Shown here piece after piece: positions 24,418 to 31,195 of a stretch of DNA of 64,000 bases. Source of the stretch: Streptomyces niveus (GTDB lineage Bacteria; Actinomycetota; Actinomycetes; Streptomycetales; Streptomycetaceae); the NCBI RefSeq assembly GCF_002009175.1, contig NZ_CP018047.1, positions 2,604,001 through 2,668,000 on the forward strand. Direction: 5' to 3'. Below the pieces are notes generated by a model. That model was given only the letters and a program-made list of their open reading frames with translations. It had not been told where the DNA came from and did no database searches. The translations under genes were made by a program, and so were the position numbers. How positions within the stretch are numbered: position 1 is the stretch's first letter; each line of letters begins with the position of its first letter.

Positions 24418-25509
24418 TTACGAGGTCAGCCACTCCCGCAGCCGGTTCTCGCAGTGCGTGATCCGCTCGACGGCCACGTGCTCGTCCCGCTTGTGGGCGA
24501 ACAGCGCGTCCCCCGGGCCGTAGTTGACCGCGGGCACCCCGAGCGCGCCGAAGCGTGAGACGTCCGTCCAGCCGAACTTGGGCTGCGCGGTACCGCCCAC
24601 GGCCGCCATGAAAGCGGCCGCGGCGGGGTGCGAGAGGCCGGGCAGGGCCGCGCCCGAGTGATCGTCCACGACGAACTCCCGGACCCCGCAGTCGGCGAAC
24701 ACCTCGCGTACGTGCGCCACCGCCTCCGCCTCGCTGCGGTCCGGCGCGTAGCGGTAGTTGACCACCACGGTGCACGCGTCGGGGATGACGTTGGTCGCCA
24801 CGCCTCCCTCGATCCCCACGGCGTTCAGGCCCTCCCGGTACTCCAGTCCGTCGATCACCGGGCGGCGCGGCTCGTACGCGGCGAGGCGGGCCAGGATCGG
24901 GCCGGCGGCGTGGATGGCGTTGGATCCCGTCCAGCTGCGCGCCGAGTGCGCCCGCTCGCCCTCCGTACGGAGGTGGATCCGCAGTGTTCCCTGGCAGCCG
25001 CCCTCGACCTGCGCGTCGGAGGGTTCGAGCAGGACGGCGAAGTCCGCCTCCAGGAGGTCGGGGCGGGCGGCGACCACATGCCCCAGACCGTTGAGGTCGG
25101 CGGCGACCTCCTCGTTGTCGTAGAAGACGAAGGTGAGGTCGCGGTTGGGCGCGGGGACGGTGGCGGCGATGCGCAGCTGGACGGCGACGCCCGACTTCAT
25201 GTCGGTGGTGCCGCAGCCCCAGAGGATGCCGTTCTCGTCGAGCCTGGAGGGCACGTTGTCCGCGATGGGGACGGTGTCGATGTGCCCGGCCAGGATGACG
25301 CGCTCGGCCCGGCCGAGGTCCGTACGCGCCACGACGTTGTTGCCGTACCGCTCGACGGTGAGGTGCGGCAGGGCGCGCAGCGCCTCCTCGACGGCGTCGG
25401 CGAGGGGCTTCTCGTCGCCGCTGACGGACGGGATGTCGACGAGCCGGGCGGTGAGCTCCGGGCCGTCCAGCGTGAGGTCCAGCGTGGTTCCAGGCTTCGT
25501 TTCGGGCAT
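24418..25509 (-). CDS. dapE: Succinyl-diaminopimelate desuccinylase
   Basis: A 363-residue M20 zinc peptidase-like enzyme that hydrolyses N-succinyl-LL-diaminopimelate in lysine and peptidoglycan precursor synthesis (family knowledge). VILAGHIDTVP holds the first metal His and Asp, GCGTTDMKSGVA the bridging Asp, and FYDNEEVAADLNG the catalytic Glu. HSARSWTGSNAIHA marks the dimerisation domain and FAHKRDEHV the last metal His. The ATG at 25509 has TAGGGT six bases upstream and no ribosome site, so a leaderless transcript is likely. It diverges from the 25604 gene with 94 bases between starts. Confidence 0.94.
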   Translation of the reverse strand: MPETKPGTTLDLTLDGPELTARLVDIPSVSGDEKPLADAVEEALRALPHLTVERYGNNVVARTDLGRAERVILAGHIDTVPIADNVPSRLDENGILWGCGTTDMKSGVAVQLRIAATVPAPNRDLTFVFYDNEEVAADLNGLGHVVAARPDLLEADFAVLLEPSDAQVEGGCQGTLRIHLRTEGERAHSARSWTGSNAIHAAGPILARLAAYEPRRPVIDGLEYREGLNAVGIEGGVATNVIPDACTVVVNYRYAPDRSEAEAVAHVREVFADCGVREFVVDDHSGAALPGLSHPAAAAFMAAVGGTAQPKFGWTDVSRFGALGVPAVNYGPGDALFAHKRDEHVAVERITHCENRLREWLTS

Positions 25510-25515
25510 GGCCAG

Positions 25516-25521
25516 ACCCTA
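25516..25521 (-). promoter_or_regulatory. -10 box TAGGGT for dapE
   Basis: On the minus strand TAGGGT, then CTGGCC, then the dapE ATG. No -35 was recognised. Confidence 0.5.
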
Positions 25522-25591
25522 CGACGTGGCCCGTGTCCCGCGGGTGCGGGAGGGGACGGGCGGACGGGTCCTGCGCGGACGGTGGTGCCGG

Positions 25592-25597
25592 TACGGT
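25592..25597 (+). promoter_or_regulatory. -10 box TACGGT for the exported transglycosylase-like gene
   Basis: TACGGT is followed by GTCTGC and the GTG at 25604. It is 70 bases from the dapE -10 on the other strand, making a compact divergent pair. Confidence 0.5.
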
Positions 25598-25603
25598 GTC
25601 TGC

Positions 25604-26590
25604 GTGTCCGAGACCGCCTCCCCCCGCCGCCGCGGGCGACTCTTCCGCCTCGCCGCCGCCTTCACCGTGCTCCTCGCGCTGGCCGGCTACGTCGCGGTGC
25701 GGTACGTCTCCGGCGACAGCGGCCCGCCGCGCTGCACGGCGCGGGCCGCCGAGTCGTCCGACGGTGACGTCCCCACGTACGAGATGAGCCCCGAGCAGGC
25801 CGCGAACGCCGCCACGATCTCCGCTGTCGGCACCACGCGCGGCCTGCCCGAGCGCGCTGTCACCATCGCCCTGGCGACCGCTCTCCAGGAGTCGGCGCTG
25901 CGCAACATCGACTACGGCGACCGGGACTCCGTCGGTCTCTTCCAGCAGCGTCCCTCCAAGGGATGGGGCACGGTCGAGCAGATCCTCGACCCGGTGTACT
26001 CGGCGGGGAAGTTCTACGCGGAGCTGGCCGAGGTCCCCGGCTACTCGCGGCTGCCTCTCACGGAGGCGGCGCAACGCGTCCAGCGCAGCGGTTTCCCGCA
26101 GGCGTACGCGAAGCACGAGCCGGACGCCACGCTGCTCTCCGCCGCGCTCACCGGCCGGTCCGCGGCGACGCTCACCTGTACGGGCACGGGCGACGGCGAA
26201 CCCGGCGATCCCGCGAAGGTACGGGCCGCCCTGTCGCGCGCCTTCGGGCCCGAGGTGCTGCCGGGCACGGCGGGCGCCGACCCGGCCGCCGGGGGCGGCG
26301 AGGCGGGCGGACAGACGGACCGCCGAGCGGACGGACAGGCCGACGGAGAGACCGACGCGAAGGCGCCGGCCGAGGTCGAGGTGCCGGTCGCTGCCTCGGA
26401 CCGGGCGCGCGGCTGGGAATTCGCCCACTGGGCGGTCGCGCGCTCCGCCGACCTGCGGATCGCCGAGGTCTCGATCGGTGACCGGGTGTGGAGTGCGGCG
26501 AAGTCCGGCCAGGGCTGGCGGAAAACGGAGGGCCAATCGGGTCCGGAGAAATCCGCCGCGAACGACGTTCGAATGCGTATCGCGCAGTAG
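25604..26590 (+). CDS. Exported lysozyme/transglycosylase-like protein
   Basis: A 328-residue protein with an N-terminal signal or anchor (LAAAFTVLLALAGYVAVRYV). The core includes AVTIALATALQESALRNI, NIDYGDRDSVGLFQQRPS and GWGTVEQILDPVYSAGKFY, a pattern like the lysozyme-fold transglycosylases in which the Glu of LQES is catalytic (family resemblance, inferred). Streptomyces homologues often carry the label heavy-metal transporter, which this sequence does not support. A low-complexity Gly/Asp/Ala linker comes before a C-terminal domain (ARGWEFAHWAVARSADLRIA). The GTG at 25604 fits a leaderless start; longer frames to 25133 overlap dapE. Confidence 0.78.
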   Translation: MSETASPRRRGRLFRLAAAFTVLLALAGYVAVRYVSGDSGPPRCTARAAESSDGDVPTYEMSPEQAANAATISAVGTTRGLPERAVTIALATALQESALRNIDYGDRDSVGLFQQRPSKGWGTVEQILDPVYSAGKFYAELAEVPGYSRLPLTEAAQRVQRSGFPQAYAKHEPDATLLSAALTGRSAATLTCTGTGDGEPGDPAKVRAALSRAFGPEVLPGTAGADPAAGGGEAGGQTDRRADGQADGETDAKAPAEVEVPVAASDRARGWEFAHWAVARSADLRIAEVSIGDRVWSAAKSGQGWRKTEGQSGPEKSAANDVRMRIAQ

Positions 26591-26734
26591 TACGGCGAGG
26601 TCGCCCGGACGGGTTAGTCACAGCGGATCCGGGCGGCATTGCGGGGTCTCACCGGGCGATTCTGTCGCCGGACACCAAATCCCTTGTCGCAAAAGCGAAG
26701 TGACGGTTCGCCAGGTTTCCGGACCGAGGATCCT

Positions 26735-26762
26735 TTGACCGTTTTTATCCGTTGCCGATAAT
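26735..26762 (+). promoter_or_regulatory. Consensus-like promoter for the 146-residue secreted protein
   Basis: TTGACC (26735-26740), a 16-base spacer and GATAAT (26757-26762) make one of the clearest vegetative-type promoters in the window. It sits in an AT-rich patch rare in this genome and would give a leader of about 110 bases. Confidence 0.65.
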
Positions 26763-26877
26763 GCGACGCATTACCAATTCTTTACTCTTGTGGACCGAAC
26801 CTCCGGCGCCCTCGGAGGGGTTGTCAGTGCGTCCGCTCACTGGACACGACAATTTCCCCACCCGTCGAAGGAGCATC

Positions 26878-27318
26878 ATGTCCCTCCCCCTGGCCCGTCG
26901 GATCGCCCGTGCCGCGCTGCTTGTCGCGGCGGGCGCAGCCCCCGTGGTCGGTGCGGCCGGTTCCGCCGGCGCGGTAGCCCTCCCGCAGGCCGCCGACCTC
27001 GGCGGCGTCTCCCAGCTGGACGGCGCCGCGCTCGGCAGCACCCTCGACAGTGGCGCCCGGAAGGCGACCGGCCTGGCGGGCGAGGCCGGCAGCGAGGCCG
27101 TCGCCTCGTCCGTCCCGGCGGCCGGCAAGACCCTCGGCGGCGTCGCCAAGAAGGCGACCCCCGTCGCCCAGCGGGCGGCCGGTGAGGCCGCCGGCGGCGC
27201 CGGTGAGACCCTCGGCGACGCGGCGACCTCCGTCACGGAGAACGGCCTGCCGACCGACTCCCTCGGTGGCGGCCTGCCCACCGACAAGCTCCCGGTCAAC
27301 ACCCTGCCCCTCGGCTGA
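26878..27318 (+). CDS. Small secreted Ala/Gly-rich protein
   Basis: A 146-residue protein starting MSLPLARRIARAALLVAAGA, a typical signal peptide probably cut after AGSAGA. The mature part is rich in Ala, Gly and Lys with repeated short helices (KATGLAGEAGSEAV, KKATPVAQRAAGEA) and ends LPTDKLPVNTLPLG. Similar Streptomyces proteins are sometimes called ATP-binding, but no nucleotide motif is present. The ATG at 26878 has GAAGGAG six bases before it; the frame open from 26752 starts before the probable transcript leader is finished. A strong promoter and a long palindromic terminator flank it, suggesting high expression on its own. Confidence 0.75.
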   Translation: MSLPLARRIARAALLVAAGAAPVVGAAGSAGAVALPQAADLGGVSQLDGAALGSTLDSGARKATGLAGEAGSEAVASSVPAAGKTLGGVAKKATPVAQRAAGEAAGGAGETLGDAATSVTENGLPTDSLGGGLPTDKLPVNTLPLG

Positions 27319-27364
27319 TCCGAGCCGGTCCCAGTCGGTCGGAGCCGGTCGGGAATTGCACGTA

Positions 27365-27410
27365 CGTGAAGGGGGCCCGGGGAGTACGTACTCCCCGGGC
27401 CCCCTTCACG
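27365..27410. terminator. 46-bp perfect palindrome terminator
   Basis: Arms of 23 bp meet with no unpaired loop, centred at 27387/27388 (sequence CGTGAAGGGGGCCCGGGGAG and onwards). It lies between the secreted-protein gene and convergent dapC. Confidence 0.85.
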
Positions 27411-27474
27411 CATTTCTCGTTACGAGGCCGATTTCACGTATGAGGCCGACGCGCGCCGGCCTCGTACGGAGGTC

Positions 27475-28569
27475 TCAGCCGAGCCGCTTGACCGCCGCCT
27501 CCACGCGCTCGTCGGTCGCCGTGAGCGCCACCCGTACGAAACGCTCGCCCGCGGGTCCGTAGAAGTCCCCCGGCGCCACCAGGATCCCCAGCTCCGCCAG
27601 GTGCGCCACCGTCCGCCAGCACGGCTCGTCGCGCGTCGCCCACAGATACAGGCTCGCCTCGCTGTGCTCGATCCGGAAACCGTGGCCCTCCAGGGCCGCG
27701 CGCAGGGCGGTGCGCCGGGCCGCGTAACGCGCGCGCTGCTCCGCGACGTGCGTGTCGTCGCCCAGCGCCGCGACGGTCGCCGCCTGCACCGGCGCCGGCG
27801 TCATCATGCCGCCGTGCTTGCGGATCTGGAGCAGTTCGCCCAGGACGGCCGCGTCGCCCGCGAGGAAGGCCGCGCGGTAGCCGGCCAGGTTGGAGCGCTT
27901 GGAGAGCGAGTGGACGGCCACGACGCCCTCGTACGAGCCGCCGCAGACGTCCGGGTGGAGCACGGAGACGGGCTCGGCCTCCCAGCCGAGTTCCAGATAG
28001 CACTCGTCGCTGAAGAGCAGCACACCGTGCTCACGGGCCCAGGCGACGATCCGGGTCAGCTCGGCCTTGTCCAGGACCCGTCCGGTCGGGTTCGACGGCG
28101 AGTTGAGCCAGAGCAGCTTCAGACCCGCCGGGTCGAGTTCGGTGGGGTCTTCGTAGGAGACGGGCTCCGCGCCGCACAGCCGGGCGCCCACCTCGTACGT
28201 CGGGTAGGCGAGTTTCGGATACGCGACCCGGTCACCGGCACCGAGACCGAGCTGGGTCGGCAGCCAGGCCACCAGCTCCTTGGAGCCGACCACCGGGAGC
28301 ACGTTGGTGTGCGCGACGTCGCGTGCGCCGAGCCGCCGTTCGACCCAGCCCGTCAGCGCGTCACGCAGCTCGGCCGTCCCCCACACCGTGGGATAGCCGG
28401 GCGAGTTCGCCGCGGCGACCAGGGCGCCGCGGATCAGCTCCGGGACCGGATCGACCGGGGTGCCGACGGACAGGTCCACGATGCCGTCCGGATGGGCCGC
28501 CGCTGTCGCCTTGTAGGGCTCCAGCTTGTCCCAGGGGAAGACCGGAAGTCGCGAAGAGACTGCGGACAC
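27475..28569 (-). CDS. dapC: Succinyldiaminopimelate aminotransferase (DapC type)
   Basis: A 364-residue class I/II PLP aminotransferase that makes N-succinyl-diaminopimelate in lysine synthesis (assigned partly by context). It shows IVDLSVGTPVDPVP, PVVGSKELVAWLP, LWLNSPSNPTGRVL, LFSDECYLEL and the PLP-Lys motif HSLSKRSNLAGYR. The ferredoxin gene lies directly upstream, the same pairing as in mycobacteria (memory). Upstream in-frame starts exist to 28620; the GTG at 28569 agrees with the usual N-terminus and has GAGAAAGTGA near it. A terminator lies beyond the stop. dapE is 2 kb away, but dapD is not in the window. Confidence 0.9.
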   Translation of the reverse strand: MSAVSSRLPVFPWDKLEPYKATAAAHPDGIVDLSVGTPVDPVPELIRGALVAAANSPGYPTVWGTAELRDALTGWVERRLGARDVAHTNVLPVVGSKELVAWLPTQLGLGAGDRVAYPKLAYPTYEVGARLCGAEPVSYEDPTELDPAGLKLLWLNSPSNPTGRVLDKAELTRIVAWAREHGVLLFSDECYLELGWEAEPVSVLHPDVCGGSYEGVVAVHSLSKRSNLAGYRAAFLAGDAAVLGELLQIRKHGGMMTPAPVQAATVAALGDDTHVAEQRARYAARRTALRAALEGHGFRIEHSEASLYLWATRDEPCWRTVAHLAELGILVAPGDFYGPAGERFVRVALTATDERVEAAVKRLG

Positions 28570-28668
28570 GGTGCTCACTTTCTCGACACTGCTCACTTTT
28601 CGGTACGCCGGGGAAAACACCGCGGTCCCGTACGGCGGCGTGCCGTACGGGACCGGGAGCCGCGCCCG

Positions 28669-28995
28669 TCAGTCGTTCTGGGGCTGCGGCGGCAGTGCGG
28701 CGATGACGGGGTGGTCACGCTCGATCAGTCCGAGCTTGGAGGCGCCACCGGGGGAACCGAGCTCGTCGAAGAACTCCACGTTCGCCTTGTAGTAGTCCTT
28801 CCACTCCTCCGGGGTGTCGTCCTCGTAGAAGATCGCCTCGACCGGGCAGACCGGCTCACAGGCGCCACAGTCGACGCATTCGTCCGGATGGATGTACAAG
28901 GACCGGGAGCCCTCGTAGATGCAGTCGACCGGGCACTCTTCGATGCACGCCTTGTCCTTGAGATCCACACAAGGCTGCGCGATGACGTAGGTCAC
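28669..28995 (-). CDS. fdxA: Seven-iron ferredoxin
   Basis: A 108-residue ferredoxin of the mycobacterial FdxA/FdxC type. Cys 9, 17, 21 and 25 in PCVDLKDKACIEECPVDCIY and Cys 40, 43, 46 and 50 in CVDCGACEPVCP provide one [3Fe-4S] and one [4Fe-4S] cluster, with the extra C-terminal helix region EEWKDYYKANVEFFDE usual in this group. It carries electrons in the cytoplasm. The GTG at 28995 has AGGAGG eight bases upstream. It is followed by dapC 99 bases downstream on the same strand. Confidence 0.95.
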   Translation of the reverse strand: MTYVIAQPCVDLKDKACIEECPVDCIYEGSRSLYIHPDECVDCGACEPVCPVEAIFYEDDTPEEWKDYYKANVEFFDELGSPGGASKLGLIERDHPVIAALPPQPQND

Positions 28996-29134
28996 GCTGT
29001 CGTTCCTCCTCGATAGGGCGCGGCGGGCCATCTGCGGCTCCGTCCACGGGCGCGCGGGAGCGCGGCGTCGTCGATGCCCGGACCTAGTATCTCCGTTCCT
29101 GGGCACGATCCGCACAGGAGGGGCGCACAGAGCT

Positions 29135-30142
29135 GTGGAATTCACAACCGGGGCACGGCTGGAGGTCCGTATCACCCCCGCTGACGTGGGCAAACGCGTA
29201 TCGGTCCGCCGTCTGACCGGCGCCGACGACGGCGCGGAGAAGTTCACCGACACGGTCGGTGTTCTCACATCCTGGGACGACGGTGTGGTCCTCGTCACAC
29301 GACGCACCGGTGAGACCGTCCGGATCGCGGAGTCCACGCTCGTCGCGGGCAAGGTCGTCCCCGCCGCGCCGGCGAGGCGCCGGGGGCCCGCCGCGTCGTT
29401 CCGGGAGCTGACCCGGGTGGCGGCGCGGGCGTGGCAGCCCGTGGAGCGGGAGGCGCTCGGCGAGTGGGAACTGCGGGCGTCCGGCGGATTCACCCGGCGC
29501 GCCAACTCGGCGCTGCCGCTCGGCGAGCCGGGAATGCCCCTGGACGAGGCTCTGGGGCGCGTACGGCGCTGGTACGAGCGCCGGGACCTCCCGGCGTACA
29601 TCCAGACCGCCACGGGCGCGGAGGGGACGCAGGAGCTGCTCTGCGCCGAACTGGAGTCGCGGGACTGGCTGCGGGAGGTGACGGCCCAGATGCGGATCGG
29701 CGCGCTCGCGCCGCTGGCGGACGGGCCGCGGGGGGCCGACCCGGCGTCCGCGCACGTACGGCTGGAGCGCGGCGTCGGCGAGGCGTGGCTCCGCCGCTAC
29801 CAGCGCTTCGAGGAGCCGGGCCCGCACGTGCTGAGCGTCCTCGGCGGCGGGCCGTCCGTGTGGTTCGCGTCGGTGGACGGCGACGACGGCGTGCCGGCGG
29901 CGATCGGCCGGTGTGTGATCGACGGGCGCTGGGCCGGCTTCATGGCCGTCGAGGTCGATCCCGGGCGGCGGCGGCAGGGGCTGGCGAGCACGGTGATGCG
30001 CGCGCTCGCCGGGCGCGCGCTGGACGAGGGCGCGTCCGCCGCGTGGCTCCAGGTCGAGTCGGACAACGACGCGGCCCGCGCGCTGTACGACGGCATGGGA
30101 TTCACCACGCATCACCTGTACCACCACTTCAGAGCCGCGTGA
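29135..30142 (+). CDS. GNAT acetyltransferase with N-terminal barrel domain
   Basis: A 335-residue protein. The first 85 residues form a small beta domain (RLEVRITPADVGKRVSVRRL, VGVLTSWDDGVVLV, GETVRIAESTLVAGK) that looks like an SH3-like barrel. The C-terminal 140 residues are a GNAT fold with the acetyl-CoA loop VEVDPGRRRQGLASTVMRAL and a final NDAARALYDGMGF. The acceptor is unknown. The GTG at 29135 lies 13 bases after AGGAGG; a TAGTAT box at about 29084-29089 may be its -10. It diverges from the ferredoxin gene and is followed by the SirB1-type gene. Confidence 0.87.
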   Translation: MEFTTGARLEVRITPADVGKRVSVRRLTGADDGAEKFTDTVGVLTSWDDGVVLVTRRTGETVRIAESTLVAGKVVPAAPARRRGPAASFRELTRVAARAWQPVEREALGEWELRASGGFTRRANSALPLGEPGMPLDEALGRVRRWYERRDLPAYIQTATGAEGTQELLCAELESRDWLREVTAQMRIGALAPLADGPRGADPASAHVRLERGVGEAWLRRYQRFEEPGPHVLSVLGGGPSVWFASVDGDDGVPAAIGRCVIDGRWAGFMAVEVDPGRRRQGLASTVMRALAGRALDEGASAAWLQVESDNDAARALYDGMGFTTHHLYHHFRAA

Positions 30143-30159
30143 GGAGCCACGGACCGGCC

Positions 30160-31005
30160 ATGGAACCTGAACCGTCATCGACCGACCGGCGGAGCCTGTT
30201 CGCCGCCGAGGCCCGCGCCGAGCGGCCCGATGTCGCGCTGCTCTGCCTCCTCATCGGTACGGAGGCGGACTCCGCGCTCGACGAGGCCGGGCTCGACGCG
30301 GCGCAGATCGAACTCGACCGGCTGGCCGGGATGCTGCCGTTCGGTCTTCGGGGACCGCGCGCCTGGGCCACCGCGCTGGCGGACCTGCTGGGCACGCGCC
30401 TCGGGTTCCGGGGCACCCCGGGCGAGTACCGGCGCCTGGAGGCCTCGCTGCTGCACGAGGTCCTGCGCCGCAGGCGCGGGCTGCCGATCCTGCTGTCCGT
30501 GCTGTGGACCGAGGTCGCGCGCCGCGCCGGAGCGCCGGTGTATGGGGTTGCGCTGCCCGGCCACTTCGTCGTCGGTCTCGGCGTGCCCGAGGAACCCGAC
30601 CAGCAGGTCCTGGTCGACCCGTACGCGGGCGGCAGGCTCCTGACGCGGCAGGACACCGAGACGCTGGTCACGGGGGCGACAGGGGCCCCTCTGGAGCCCT
30701 CGATGCTGAGTCCGGCCGAACCGCTGCACGTCGTGGTCCGCATCCTGAACAACATCCGTGCGTGGGCGTCGACGCGCCCCGAACGCGGCGACGTCGCGCT
30801 GTGGGGGGTCGAGCTGAGCCTGCTGCTCCCGTCGCATCCGGCCCGGCTCCGCTACGAGCGCGCCCAACTGCTGGTGCGGCGCGGGGAGTTCCTGGCGGGG
30901 GCCGCCGAGATGGAGGAGTACGCCGAGGTGGTGGCGGCGGTGGAGCCGTCGACGGCGGACATGATCCGCCACAAGGCGCGGGCGGCCCGCGCGATGCTGA
31001 ACTGA
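30160..31005 (+). CDS. SirB1/transglutaminase-like family protein
   Basis: A 281-residue protein with the SirB1 pattern: RRLEASLLHEVLRRRRGLPI, then LSVLWTEVARRAGAPVYGVA and ALPGHFVVGL, the His segment of the transglutaminase-like fold, and VDPYAGGRLLT with the Asp. The Cys usual in transglutaminases is not seen at the equivalent place, so catalysis is doubtful. A TPR-like C-terminus (ARLRYERAQLLVRRGEFLAG) follows. The ATG at 30160 is 17 bases after the GNAT stop, with GAGGAG upstream, so the two form an operon. A perfect terminator follows. Confidence 0.83.
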   Translation: MEPEPSSTDRRSLFAAEARAERPDVALLCLLIGTEADSALDEAGLDAAQIELDRLAGMLPFGLRGPRAWATALADLLGTRLGFRGTPGEYRRLEASLLHEVLRRRRGLPILLSVLWTEVARRAGAPVYGVALPGHFVVGLGVPEEPDQQVLVDPYAGGRLLTRQDTETLVTGATGAPLEPSMLSPAEPLHVVVRILNNIRAWASTRPERGDVALWGVELSLLLPSHPARLRYERAQLLVRRGEFLAGAAEMEEYAEVVAAVEPSTADMIRHKARAARAMLN

Positions 31006-31037
31006 CGACGGGCCGGGCGTACCGGCAGGTCGAACCC

Positions 31038-31075
31038 GAAGCGCCGGACGGACCGTGGGGTCCGTCCGGCGCTTC
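31038..31075. terminator. Terminator between the SirB1-type and peptidoglycan-binding genes
   Basis: A perfect 16-bp stem, GAAGCGCCGGACGGAC and its complement, around a 6-base CGTGGG loop. It can act on both strands. Confidence 0.85.
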
Positions 31076-31195
31076 GTGACGTGAGGTCTGCCCTACGGCG
31101 CGTCCGCATAGTCCCGCCCGCCCCGCGACGCCTGGCACGGCATCTCGCCGCGGGCCCCGCCCTGCGGGCGGACGGCGCTACTTTGCGGACACGCC

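Noticed and set aside
23972-26536. An 854-residue minus-strand frame across dapE and neighbours.
   Set aside because: It is out of frame with dapE and LOG, both of which have clear motifs.
30160-31005. An active transglutaminase assignment for the SirB1-type protein.
   Set aside because: The His and Asp motifs are visible but no Cys is found at the expected catalytic position.
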